5,022 nucleotides of DNA, from positions 1 to 5,022 of the forward strand of contig JAKART010000212.1 of assembly GCA_021819255.1 (NCBI GenBank), written 5' to 3'. Under the pieces are notes generated by a model. It did no database searches. It was not told where the DNA came from and saw only the letters and a program-made list of their open reading frames with translations. The DNA comes from Acidobacteriota bacterium. Its GTDB lineage: Bacteria > Acidobacteriota > Terriglobia > Terriglobales > Acidobacteriaceae. Positions 1 to 5,022 of the stretch are shown piece after piece. Numbering within the stretch: position 1 is the first letter of the stretch; the number at the start of each line of letters is the position of its first letter. A program made the position numbers and the translations under genes.

Positions 1-40
1 AACGGCAGACTGGGAAGCCTAAGGGGTTCGGTGTGCCCGC
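1..40 (+). other. Degraded left edge of sdhA with in-frame stop TAA
   Basis: In the sdhA frame, bases 2-40 read TADWEA, stop, GVRCAR. Bacteroides-type SdhA proteins here usually read like NCVAQGVPFAR. Codon by codon, tgg/tgc, gaa/gta, taa/caa, cgg/ccg and tgt/ttt each differ from the expected codon by one base. The stop at 20-22 therefore falls on the expected Gln. Agreement with the family becomes essentially perfect from about 38. Clustered substitutions confined to the edge fit low-quality read ends at a contig terminus better than a decaying gene, but a real nonsense mutation is not excluded. The family consensus is from memory. Confidence 0.6.
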
Positions 41-1546
41 GAGTACGGCGGATCGCTGGCCAACCGCTCCTTTGGCGGCGCGCAGGTCTCGCGCACCTTC
101 TACGCGCGCGGACAGACTGGCCAGCAGCTTCTGCTGGGGGCCTATCAGGCATTGGAGCGCCAGATCCACGCCGGAACGGTCAAGATGATCGCCAAGACCG
201 AAATGCAGGACCTGATCGTGGTGGATGGACAGGCTCGCGGCATTGTCACGCGCCATCTGATCACCGGCGAGTGCAACGTCCATATTGCGGATGCCGTGAT
301 TCTGGCCACCGGTGGTTACGGGAACGTCTTCTATCTCTCCACCAACGCCAAGGGCTCCAATGCAACCGCCATTTGGAGGGCTCACCGGCGTGGCGCTCTG
401 TTCGCCAATCCCTGCTTCACGCAGATTCATCCCACCTGCATTCCGGTCTCGGGAGATTACCAGTCCAAGCTCACGCTGATGAGCGAGTCCCTGCGCAACG
501 ATGGCCGTATCTGGCTGCCCAAAAAGAAGGGAGACGCTCGTCCACCGGACCAGATTCCGGAAGACGAGCGGGATTACTACCTCGAGCGCCGCTATCCCAG
601 CTTTGGCAATCTGGTTCCCCGCGACGTCGCCTCCCGCAACGCCAAAACTTTGTGCGATGAAGGCCATGGTGTCGGCAAGACCGGGCTGGGCGTTTATCTG
701 GACTTCTCCGAGGCCATCAAGCGACTGGGAGAAAAGACCATTCGGGAGCGCTACGGCAACCTCTTCGATATGTATCAGCGCATCACGGACGAAGATCCCT
801 ACAAGGTTCCCATGCGCATCTTCCCCGCCGTGCACTACACCATGGGAGGACTCTGGGTAGACTACGAGCTGCAAAGCACCATTCCCGGACTCTTCGTCCT
901 GGGCGAGGCCAACTTCTCTGACCACGGAGCCAATCGTCTCGGGGCCAGCGCTCTGATGCAGGGCCTCTCCGACGGCTACTTCATCATCCCCAACACCATC
1001 AGCAACTATCTGGCCACGCACAAGTTTCCCAAGGTGGAAAACTCCAATCCAGCGGTGCAGGAGGCTGTAGCCACGGTCCAGGCCCGGATCGACACCTTGC
1101 TCTCCATCAAGGGCAAGCGAACCGTCGACAGCTTCCACCGTGAACTGGGCAAAATCGTCTGGGACGATTGCGGCATGGCGCGCACGGCCCCGGGCCTGGA
1201 ACTGGCCATCGGAAAGATCCGCGAGTTGCGCCAGGAGTACTGGAAGAACGTCACCGTGCCCGGCAGCGGCGACGATCTGAACGAGAGCCTGGAGAAAGCC
1301 GGCCGCGTGTCCGACTTCTTCGAGCTGGCCGAACTGATGTGTATCGATGCGCTGCATCGCAATGAGTCCTGCGGCGGCCACTTCCGCGAGGAGCACCAGA
1401 CACAGGATGGCGAGGCACAGCGGGACGATGAGCACTTCTCTTACGTGGCGGCCTGGGGCTACACCGGTCCCGACTCCGCCCCTGAACTCACCAAGGAACC
1501 GCTCGAGTTCCACTACGTCCACCCAAGCCAGAGGAGCTACAAGTAA
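23..1546 (+). CDS. sdhA: Succinate dehydrogenase/fumarate reductase flavoprotein subunit, 5'-truncated
   Basis: Catalytic subunit of complex II, oxidising succinate to fumarate at FAD on the cytoplasmic side. The frame is open from 23 to the TAA at 1544-1546 (507 codons). Homology begins at the left edge: AREYGG, then [20 protein letters not shown], well before the first internal ATG at 152, so 152 is not the true start. Visible motifs are [15 protein letters not shown] (His codon 428); PRDVASR (620-637), matching the segment with the catalytic Arg of E. coli SdhA; HYTMGG (His codon 833); and [21 protein letters not shown], the FAD/substrate-binding segment. The C-terminal helical domain ends in QRSYK. 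The pattern follows Bacteroides-type SdhA/FrdA (about 640 residues), so roughly 130-140 N-terminal residues, including the FAD-linking His region, lie outside. sdhB follows with no gap. A stop at 20-22 and poor consensus just upstream are treated separately. Dehydrogenase versus reductase direction cannot be told from sequence. Confidence 0.96.
   Translation, partial: GVRCAREYGGSLANRSFGGAQVSRTFYARGQTGQQLLLGAYQALERQIHAGTVKMIAKTEMQDLIVVDGQARGIVTRHLITGECNVHIADAVILATGGYGNVFYLSTNAKGSNATAIWRAHRRGALFANPCFTQIHPTCIPVSGDYQSKLTLMSESLRNDGRIWLPKKKGDARPPDQIPEDERDYYLERRYPSFGNLVPRDVASRNAKTLCDEGHGVGKTGLGVYLDFSEAIKRLGEKTIRERYGNLFDMYQRITDEDPYKVPMRIFPAVHYTMGGLWVDYELQSTIPGLFVLGEANFSDHGANRLGASALMQGLSDGYFIIPNTISNYLATHKFPKVENSNPAVQEAVATVQARIDTLLSIKGKRTVDSFHRELGKIVWDDCGMARTAPGLELAIGKIRELRQEYWKNVTVPGSGDDLNESLEKAGRVSDFFELAELMCIDALHRNESCGGHFREEHQTQDGEAQRDDEHFSYVAAWGYTGPDSAPELTKEPLEFHYVHPSQRSYK
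1531..1536 (+). promoter_or_regulatory. Ribosome binding site of sdhB, inside sdhA
   Basis: GAGGAG lies 10 nt before the sdhB ATG at 1547, within the last codons of sdhA. It supports that start and independent ribosome loading on the sdhAB message. Since the sdhA stop (1544-1546) directly abuts the sdhB ATG, translational coupling is also plausible. Confidence 0.7.
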
Positions 1547-2335
1547 ATGAGAGTGACTTTGAAGATCTGGCGGCAGAAGAGCAGCGGCGACAAAGGTCAA
1601 TTCGTCAAGTATGCGGTTGACGATGTCGACGGAGAGATGTCCATGCTGGAGTGCCTGGATGTGCTCAATGAGTCCTTGATTCTCCGCGGCGAAGTCCCTG
1701 TGGCGTTTGAGCACGACTGCCGCGAAGGCATCTGTGGATCTTGCGGCTTCGTCATCAACGGAGTGGCTCACGGACCGGAGCGCGCCACAACGGCCTGCCA
1801 GTTGACCATGCGCCACTTCAAGGACGGCGACGAAATCACCCTGGAGCCTTGGCGCGCCAGAGCATTCCCCCTGATCAAAGATCTGGTGGTCAATCGCCGC
1901 GCCCTGGACCATATCATCGAGGCGGGCGGATACATCTCCGTGGGAACCGGGCAAGCTCCCGAGGCCAATGGTCTCCCCATCGGCAAGGAGATCGCCGACC
2001 AGTCCATGGATGCGGCGGCCTGCATCGGCTGCGGCGCCTGCGTGGCCGCCTGCCCGAACGCCGCAGCCGCGCTGTTTACCGGCGCCAAGATCACGCATCT
2101 GGGCGTCCTGCCCCAGGGTGAGACCGAAAAGCACCGCCGAGCTCTGGCCATGGTGGCGCAGATGAATGCGGAGGGCTTTGGCAACTGCACCAACATCGGC
2201 GAATGCACCGGCGCCTGCCCCAAGGAGATTCCGCTGGATGTCATCGCCAGGATGAATCGCGATTATCTCTGCGGCAGCATCCAACGCCGCGATGACCTGC
2301 CCGCTCCCATCCCTCCCGTCGTCGAAGGAGCGTGA
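1547..2335 (+). CDS. sdhB: Succinate dehydrogenase/fumarate reductase iron-sulfur subunit
   Basis: Electron-transfer subunit (262 aa) linking the SdhA flavin to quinone at the membrane anchor. The N-terminal plant-ferredoxin-like domain carries the [2Fe-2S] ligands C58, C63, C66 (CREGICGSC) and C84 (TTAC). The C-terminal domain carries [12 protein letters not shown] (C159, C162, C165, C169) and [12 protein letters not shown] (C214, C220, C224). By analogy with E. coli SdhB, C159/C162/C165/C224 hold the [4Fe-4S] cluster and C169/C214/C220 the [3Fe-4S]; Ile217, in place of a fourth Cys, fits the 3Fe form. All cluster ligands are present. The opening [10 protein letters not shown], the HFKDGD and EPWRA stretches and the ARMNRDYL tail follow the Bacteroides/Acidobacteria type, usually about 250 residues, so length is normal. 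The start abuts the sdhA stop and has a GAGGAG ribosome site. A strong hairpin downstream probably ends the operon, so any anchor gene (sdhC) should lie upstream of sdhA, outside the window. Confidence 0.98.
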   Translation: MRVTLKIWRQKSSGDKGQFVKYAVDDVDGEMSMLECLDVLNESLILRGEVPVAFEHDCREGICGSCGFVINGVAHGPERATTACQLTMRHFKDGDEITLEPWRARAFPLIKDLVVNRRALDHIIEAGGYISVGTGQAPEANGLPIGKEIADQSMDAAACIGCGACVAACPNAAAALFTGAKITHLGVLPQGETEKHRRALAMVAQMNAEGFGNCTNIGECTGACPKEIPLDVIARMNRDYLCGSIQRRDDLPAPIPPVVEGA

Positions 2336-2378
2336 ACGGATCCCGCCCAGGCAGGGAAACAATCCGCAATCGGCTTAC

Positions 2379-2415
2379 CCGAACAGGCTTCCATTTGGGA
2401 GCCTGTTCGGTCTTT
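2379..2415 (+). terminator. Intrinsic terminator after sdhB
   Basis: CCGAACAGGCT (2379-2389) and AGCCTGTTCGG (2400-2410) are perfect 11-bp reverse complements. The stem can extend inward by one T-G wobble and two C-G pairs (2390-2392 with 2397-2399), leaving an ATTT tetraloop at 2393-2396. TCTTT follows at 2411-2415. It lies 43 nt past the sdhB stop, as expected for the end of the sdh operon. The U tract is short and imperfect, so efficiency is uncertain, and the near-symmetric hairpin has no comparable A tract on its left for the minus strand. Confidence 0.75.
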
Positions 2416-2536
2416 GGCCGGCGTTATCCCCACCAGCCTTGAGCCGGAGCGCGACGGTGCTCTGCCGCGGGCCACTGTCTGGATAGGCGAAAGCTGGACC
2501 AGCCCGGCGGCTGCCGCGTAATAATCAAAGGCTAGG

Positions 2537-3688
2537 ATGCTCGACCCTGCCGAGATTCACGCCCGTGCCCTCGTTATCGACGGCCACGCCGACACGCCCC
2601 AGAGGTTTGTGGACGAGGGCTGGAACTTTGGCGACCCGCTGGGGGATGGCATGCTCAACCTGGAGACCGCAAGGGCCGGGAATCTGACGGCGGAGTTCTT
2701 TGCCATCTGGGTGGACCCGCGCGAGTGGCGCGGACGCATGGCGCACCGGACCCTGCAACTGATCGATGGCGTCTATGAGCAACTGCGCAGATACCCCTCC
2801 GCCATGCGCCTGGGATGCTCCGCGGAGGATATTCGCCGGGCTCATCGCGATCGGGTCTTCTGCGTGCTGCTGGGGATTGAGGGCGGGCACTCCATTGAGG
2901 CCGATCTGGGGCTGCTGCGCATCTACCACCGGCTGGGGGTACGCTATATGACCCTCACCTGGTCCAACACCAACGAGTGGGCGGACAGTTCCGGCGACCT
3001 GGACGATCTGGCCGTGACTCACCACGGCGGACTCACCCGCTTTGGCCGCGAGGTGGTGCAAGAGATGAACCGGCTGGGCATGATGGTGGACGTCTCGCAC
3101 GTTGCCGACTCGACCTTCCGGGACGTCCTGGAGACATCCCGAAGGCCGGTGATCGCCTCCCACTCCAGCGCGCGCGCACTGACCGATGCCCCGCGCAACC
3201 TGAGCGATGGCCAGTTGCGCGCCCTCGCCGGTCAGGGTGGTCTGGCCATGGTGAACTTTTACCCATCCTTCATCGATGCCCGCTGGCGAGATAGCTGGGC
3301 GGCAACCCAGCCGCAGCGCGAAGTCCTCTACCAGGCAGCGGCAAAGCCGTACCGGGAGCGAGGCGAGCCGATGCCCTACTACGTACTCCTCTCGATCGAT
3401 CGGGCCTTTTACACCGAGCATCTGCGCGGGAAGCTTCCGCCGGCCCCGCTGAGCGCCTTGGTGGACCACATCGATCACATGGTCGCGGTCATGGGCATCG
3501 ACCATGTCGGCTTGGGCTCGGACTTCGATGGCTTCCCCATCGCTCCGCAGGGCCTGGGCAGCGCGGCCGGCCTGCCCGGCATCACCGCAGCGCTGCTGGA
3601 GCGCGGATATGATGCCGGGCAACTGGCCAAGCTGCTGGGTGAAAACCTGTTGCGAGTCTTGGAAGAGGTGCAGAATGGTGCGCCGTAG
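2537..3688 (+). CDS. Membrane-dipeptidase-like metallopeptidase, peptidase family M19
   Basis: Zinc-dependent dipeptidase (383 aa) of the renal/microsomal dipeptidase family, TIM-barrel amidohydrolase fold; the family hydrolyses dipeptides, some with D-residues. Expected metal ligands are present: H17 and D19 in DGHADT, bridging E115 in GIEGGHS, H188 in DVSHVAD and H209 in ASHS; the active-site Asp lies in GLGSDFDG (D329). The closing LLGENLLRVLEEV matches the family's C-terminal helix. W142 in TLTWSNTNEWAD sits where human renal dipeptidase has His152 (TLTHSCNTPWAD); many bacterial members also carry Trp there. The ATG at 2537 is required because the HxD motif starts at residue 17; AAAGG at 2527-2531 is a reasonable ribosome site 5 nt upstream. 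No signal peptide, lipobox or membrane segment is visible, so the protein is probably cytoplasmic, unlike the GPI-anchored mammalian enzyme. It is separated from sdhB by 201 nt and the terminator, so it is probably transcribed separately. Substrate cannot be deduced. A 399-codon antisense ORF here is a shadow. Confidence 0.95.
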   Translation: MLDPAEIHARALVIDGHADTPQRFVDEGWNFGDPLGDGMLNLETARAGNLTAEFFAIWVDPREWRGRMAHRTLQLIDGVYEQLRRYPSAMRLGCSAEDIRRAHRDRVFCVLLGIEGGHSIEADLGLLRIYHRLGVRYMTLTWSNTNEWADSSGDLDDLAVTHHGGLTRFGREVVQEMNRLGMMVDVSHVADSTFRDVLETSRRPVIASHSSARALTDAPRNLSDGQLRALAGQGGLAMVNFYPSFIDARWRDSWAATQPQREVLYQAAAKPYRERGEPMPYYVLLSIDRAFYTEHLRGKLPPAPLSALVDHIDHMVAVMGIDHVGLGSDFDGFPIAPQGLGSAAGLPGITAALLERGYDAGQLAKLLGENLLRVLEEVQNGAP

Positions 3689-3717
3689 GGGTTGCGGGCC
3701 ATCAGGGACAAGGGTTT

Positions 3718-3745
3718 TCGACACCGGCTCCGCCCTGCCGATACT
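3718..3745 (+). promoter_or_regulatory. Candidate sigma-70-like promoter of the GH130-like gene
   Basis: TCGACA (3718-3723, 5 of 6 to TTGACA) and GATACT (3740-3745, 4 of 6 to TATAAT) are separated by 16 nt, in the 88-nt gap between the dipeptidase stop and the next ATG. No convincing terminator lies between the two genes, so read-through from the dipeptidase gene is equally possible. Such partial matches arise by chance, hence the low confidence. Confidence 0.3.
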
Positions 3746-3757
3746 CTATCCTTATTA

Positions 3758-3773
3758 TTCTCCCCTCGGAGAG
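3758..3773 (+). promoter_or_regulatory. Ribosome binding site of the GH130-like gene within a small hairpin
   Basis: GGAGAG (3768-3773) is the Shine-Dalgarno element and supports the ATG at 3777; its GGAG core ends 5 nt before the ATG. Its GGAGA can pair perfectly with TCTCC at 3759-3763 around a CCTC tetraloop, with a further T-G wobble at 3758/3773. The ribosome site could thus be partly hidden in the mRNA. A five-pair stem may be coincidental. Confidence 0.45.
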
Positions 3774-3776
3774 CCC

Positions 3777-5022
3777 ATGACCGCCATACAGAAATCAGGC
3801 CTGCTTCTCGCCGCCGCAATCCTCGCGATGAACACCGCGCACGCGCAGTCGTGGGAGCTTGGGCCTTTCGTTCGCCCTTTGGATGCGCCGGCCATTGAAC
3901 CCAACCGCTTCTACACCTTCACCACCCCGGCGACGGGCCAGAAGACACTTTGGGACAACCTGGCCGTCTTTGATCCGGGCGCCGCCATCGCGGCGGACGG
4001 AGAGGTGGCCGTCCTGTTTCGCGCCGAGGCAAGCTCTGCCGCGGGGCAGAGCCCAGAGAGCGCCTCCCGGCTGGGCCTGGCCACCAGCAAGGATGGCCTC
4101 TTCTTCACCGTCCATGGAGCTCCCGTTCTGTCCCCGGAGGACAGTCCGCCGCCAGCGCCAGGATCCCGCTATGGTCTGCGGGGAGCGCGCATTGTGGTTG
4201 GCCCGCACGGCAGTTATGTGATGACCTACACCGAATCGGCGGCCAGCCGAGCAGCCGGCGGCCAGCCGCAGGACAGGATCTGCATCGCTACCTCCAGCAA
4301 TCTGCGCAACTGGACCCGGCGGGGCCCGGCCTTTGCGGCCTCCCTGCCCAGCGCCGCCGGCAAAGCGGCGCGGATCAACGACGGCTTCGGCGCGATTTTA
4401 ACCGAACTTCGCCACGGTCGGCTCCAGGCGGCAAAGCTCCACGGAAGATACTGGATGTACTGGGGAGAGCAGGCGGTTCATCTGGCCACCTCGCCTGACC
4501 TCATTCATTGGACACCGGTGTTGGACCAACGCAGCGGCCGGCCTTTGACCGTGCTGAGCCCCAGAGCCGGACACTTTGACAGCGGCGCGGCCACGGTGGG
4601 ACCGCCTCCGCTGCTGACGCGGAGGGGCATCCTGCTGATCTACAACGGAGAAAATTCCTTGCGGGGAGTCTCGAATGCAAACAACACCCAGGTGACCGAT
4701 GCCCCCACCCCAGCCCCTCCGCCAAGCCCGCTAAGGTCCGGGCACAGCGGTTCGGCTGGAGTCTCCTTGCTTCGGCCTGACGCGCCAGGGCTTGCGGCTG
4801 ACCCCACGCTCCGTCCCGGGGCTTATGCGGTGGGGGAGGCGCTGTTTTCGGCTGCCGATCCCACCCGGTTGCTGAAACGCGCCAACCACCCTGTGCTGCA
4901 ACCCGTCTGGCCCTATGAGCGCGATGGCCGGCGCAGCGCCGGAGGAGTCTTTGCGGAGGGAATGGTGGTCTGGCAGGGCCAGTGGCTTCTGTACTACGGA
5001 GCAGCGGATTCGGTCATCGGCG
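3777..5022 (+). CDS. Exported GH130-like beta-propeller glycosidase, 3'-truncated
   Basis: Resembles GH130 (beta-1,2-mannosidases and mannoside phosphorylases; five-bladed beta-propeller), but two expected acidic motifs are missing. The frame is open from 3777 through the right edge (415 codons, no stop). Residues 1-23 form a signal peptide: K6, hydrophobic core GLLLAAAILA (8-17), probable cleavage at AHA|QS after A23, so the product is probably periplasmic. GH130-type landmarks are SRLGLATSKDG (97-107), ILTEL, RYWMYWGE (E231), DLIHWTPVLD, GPPPLLTRRGILLIYNG, VFAEG (E394) and WLLYYGAADSVIG at the edge. The usual G-x-E-D-P-R motif reads GLRGAR (133-138), and the Glu expected before GPP in bacterial beta-1,2-mannosidases aligns with T273. 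Residues about 303-347 form a Pro/Ala/Ser/Gly-rich stretch longer than the usual linker. The ATG has a GGAGAG ribosome site and directly precedes the signal peptide. The fold assignment is fairly sure; activity, substrate and even catalytic competence are open. Probably only the last tens of residues are missing. Confidence 0.82.
   Translation, partial: MTAIQKSGLLLAAAILAMNTAHAQSWELGPFVRPLDAPAIEPNRFYTFTTPATGQKTLWDNLAVFDPGAAIAADGEVAVLFRAEASSAAGQSPESASRLGLATSKDGLFFTVHGAPVLSPEDSPPPAPGSRYGLRGARIVVGPHGSYVMTYTESAASRAAGGQPQDRICIATSSNLRNWTRRGPAFAASLPSAAGKAARINDGFGAILTELRHGRLQAAKLHGRYWMYWGEQAVHLATSPDLIHWTPVLDQRSGRPLTVLSPRAGHFDSGAATVGPPPLLTRRGILLIYNGENSLRGVSNANNTQVTDAPTPAPPPSPLRSGHSGSAGVSLLRPDAPGLAADPTLRPGAYAVGEALFSAADPTRLLKRANHPVLQPVWPYERDGRRSAGGVFAEGMVVWQGQWLLYYGAADSVIG
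4237..4268 (+). repeat. 13-bp direct repeat inside the GH130-like gene
   Basis: CGGCGGCCAGCCG occurs at 4237-4249 and again at 4256-4268, a 19-nt period. The two copies are read in different frames, coding within SAASRAAGGQPQ. They lie in a surface-loop-like stretch longer than in typical GH130 proteins, so a small slippage duplication is possible. In GC-rich coding DNA the repeat may have no function. Confidence 0.5.

Noticed and set aside
31..660. A 209-codon plus-strand ORF overlapping sdhA in another frame.
   Set aside because: It is Arg/Ser/Gly-rich with no motif, whereas the overlapping frame carries uninterrupted SdhA homology.
1768..2244. A 158-codon minus-strand ORF opposite sdhB.
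   Set aside because: The sense strand holds all Fe-S cluster cysteines of SdhB; the antisense product has no recognisable feature.
2495..2525. A possible promoter for the dipeptidase: TGGACC (2495-2500) and AATAAT (2520-2525).
   Set aside because: The 19-nt spacing is long, the -35 match is weak, and the implied transcript would start only about 5-7 nt before the ATG, leaving the ribosome site out. I cannot support it.
2416..2536. The rest of the sdhB-dipeptidase spacer was examined for a small gene, riboswitch or operator.
   Set aside because: I saw no ORF with a ribosome site, no conserved RNA pattern and no convincing operator palindrome; only the ribosome site near 2527 is supported.
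2525..3724. A 399-codon minus-strand ORF overlapping almost the whole dipeptidase gene, slightly longer than it.
   Set aside because: The plus strand encodes all M19 metal ligands in order with a ribosome site, while the antisense product is low-complexity, rich in Gln, Gly, Val and His, and has no recognisable motif. Long antisense ORFs are common opposite GC-rich genes.
3795..4208. Overlapping ORFs of 120-137 codons on both strands in the first part of the GH130-like gene.
   Set aside because: The frame starting at 3777 has a signal peptide and GH130 motifs and stays open to the window edge; the other frames are compositionally shadow-like.
4501..4725. A 74-codon minus-strand ORF in the GH130-like gene.
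   Set aside because: It has no motif and lies antisense to conserved propeller sequence.

Overview
The window looks like a piece of a chromosome, or of a draft or metagenomic contig, from a GC-rich (about 60% by eye) Gram-negative bacterium. The succinate dehydrogenase genes are of the Bacteroides/Acidobacteria type: the flavoprotein follows the Bacteroides-like fumarate reductase/SdhA pattern, not the E. coli or mitochondrial one. Together with a secreted GH130-like sugar enzyme and the GC content, this suggests Acidobacteriota. That assignment is an inference from family resemblance; no rRNA or taxonomic marker is present.

Layout, all on the + strand: (1) the 3' part of sdhA, truncated at the left edge (open to 1546); (2) sdhB, starting on the base after the sdhA stop (1547-2335), followed by a strong intrinsic-terminator hairpin (2379-2415) that probably ends an sdh(C)AB operon; (3) a complete metal-dependent dipeptidase of peptidase family M19 (2537-3688); (4) a short spacer with a candidate promoter and a Shine-Dalgarno hairpin; (5) the first 415 codons of an exported GH130-like five-bladed beta-propeller protein that runs off the right edge (3777-5022).

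SdhA and SdhB form the soluble catalytic half of complex II: succinate is oxidised at FAD in SdhA, and electrons pass through the three Fe-S clusters of SdhB to quinone in a membrane anchor. The anchor gene is not in the window and would be expected upstream of sdhA. The dipeptidase and the GH130-like gene have their own start signals and no evident functional link to complex II.

This is mostly ordinary metabolic territory and I see no mobile element, CRISPR array, RNA gene or clearly new multi-gene system. Points worth a second look are: an in-frame stop with several consensus-breaking bases in the first ~35 nt of sdhA, which looks like contig-edge error; a GH130-like protein lacking two normally conserved acidic motifs while keeping the fold signatures; and a dipeptidase with Trp in place of the active-site His of mammalian M19 enzymes.
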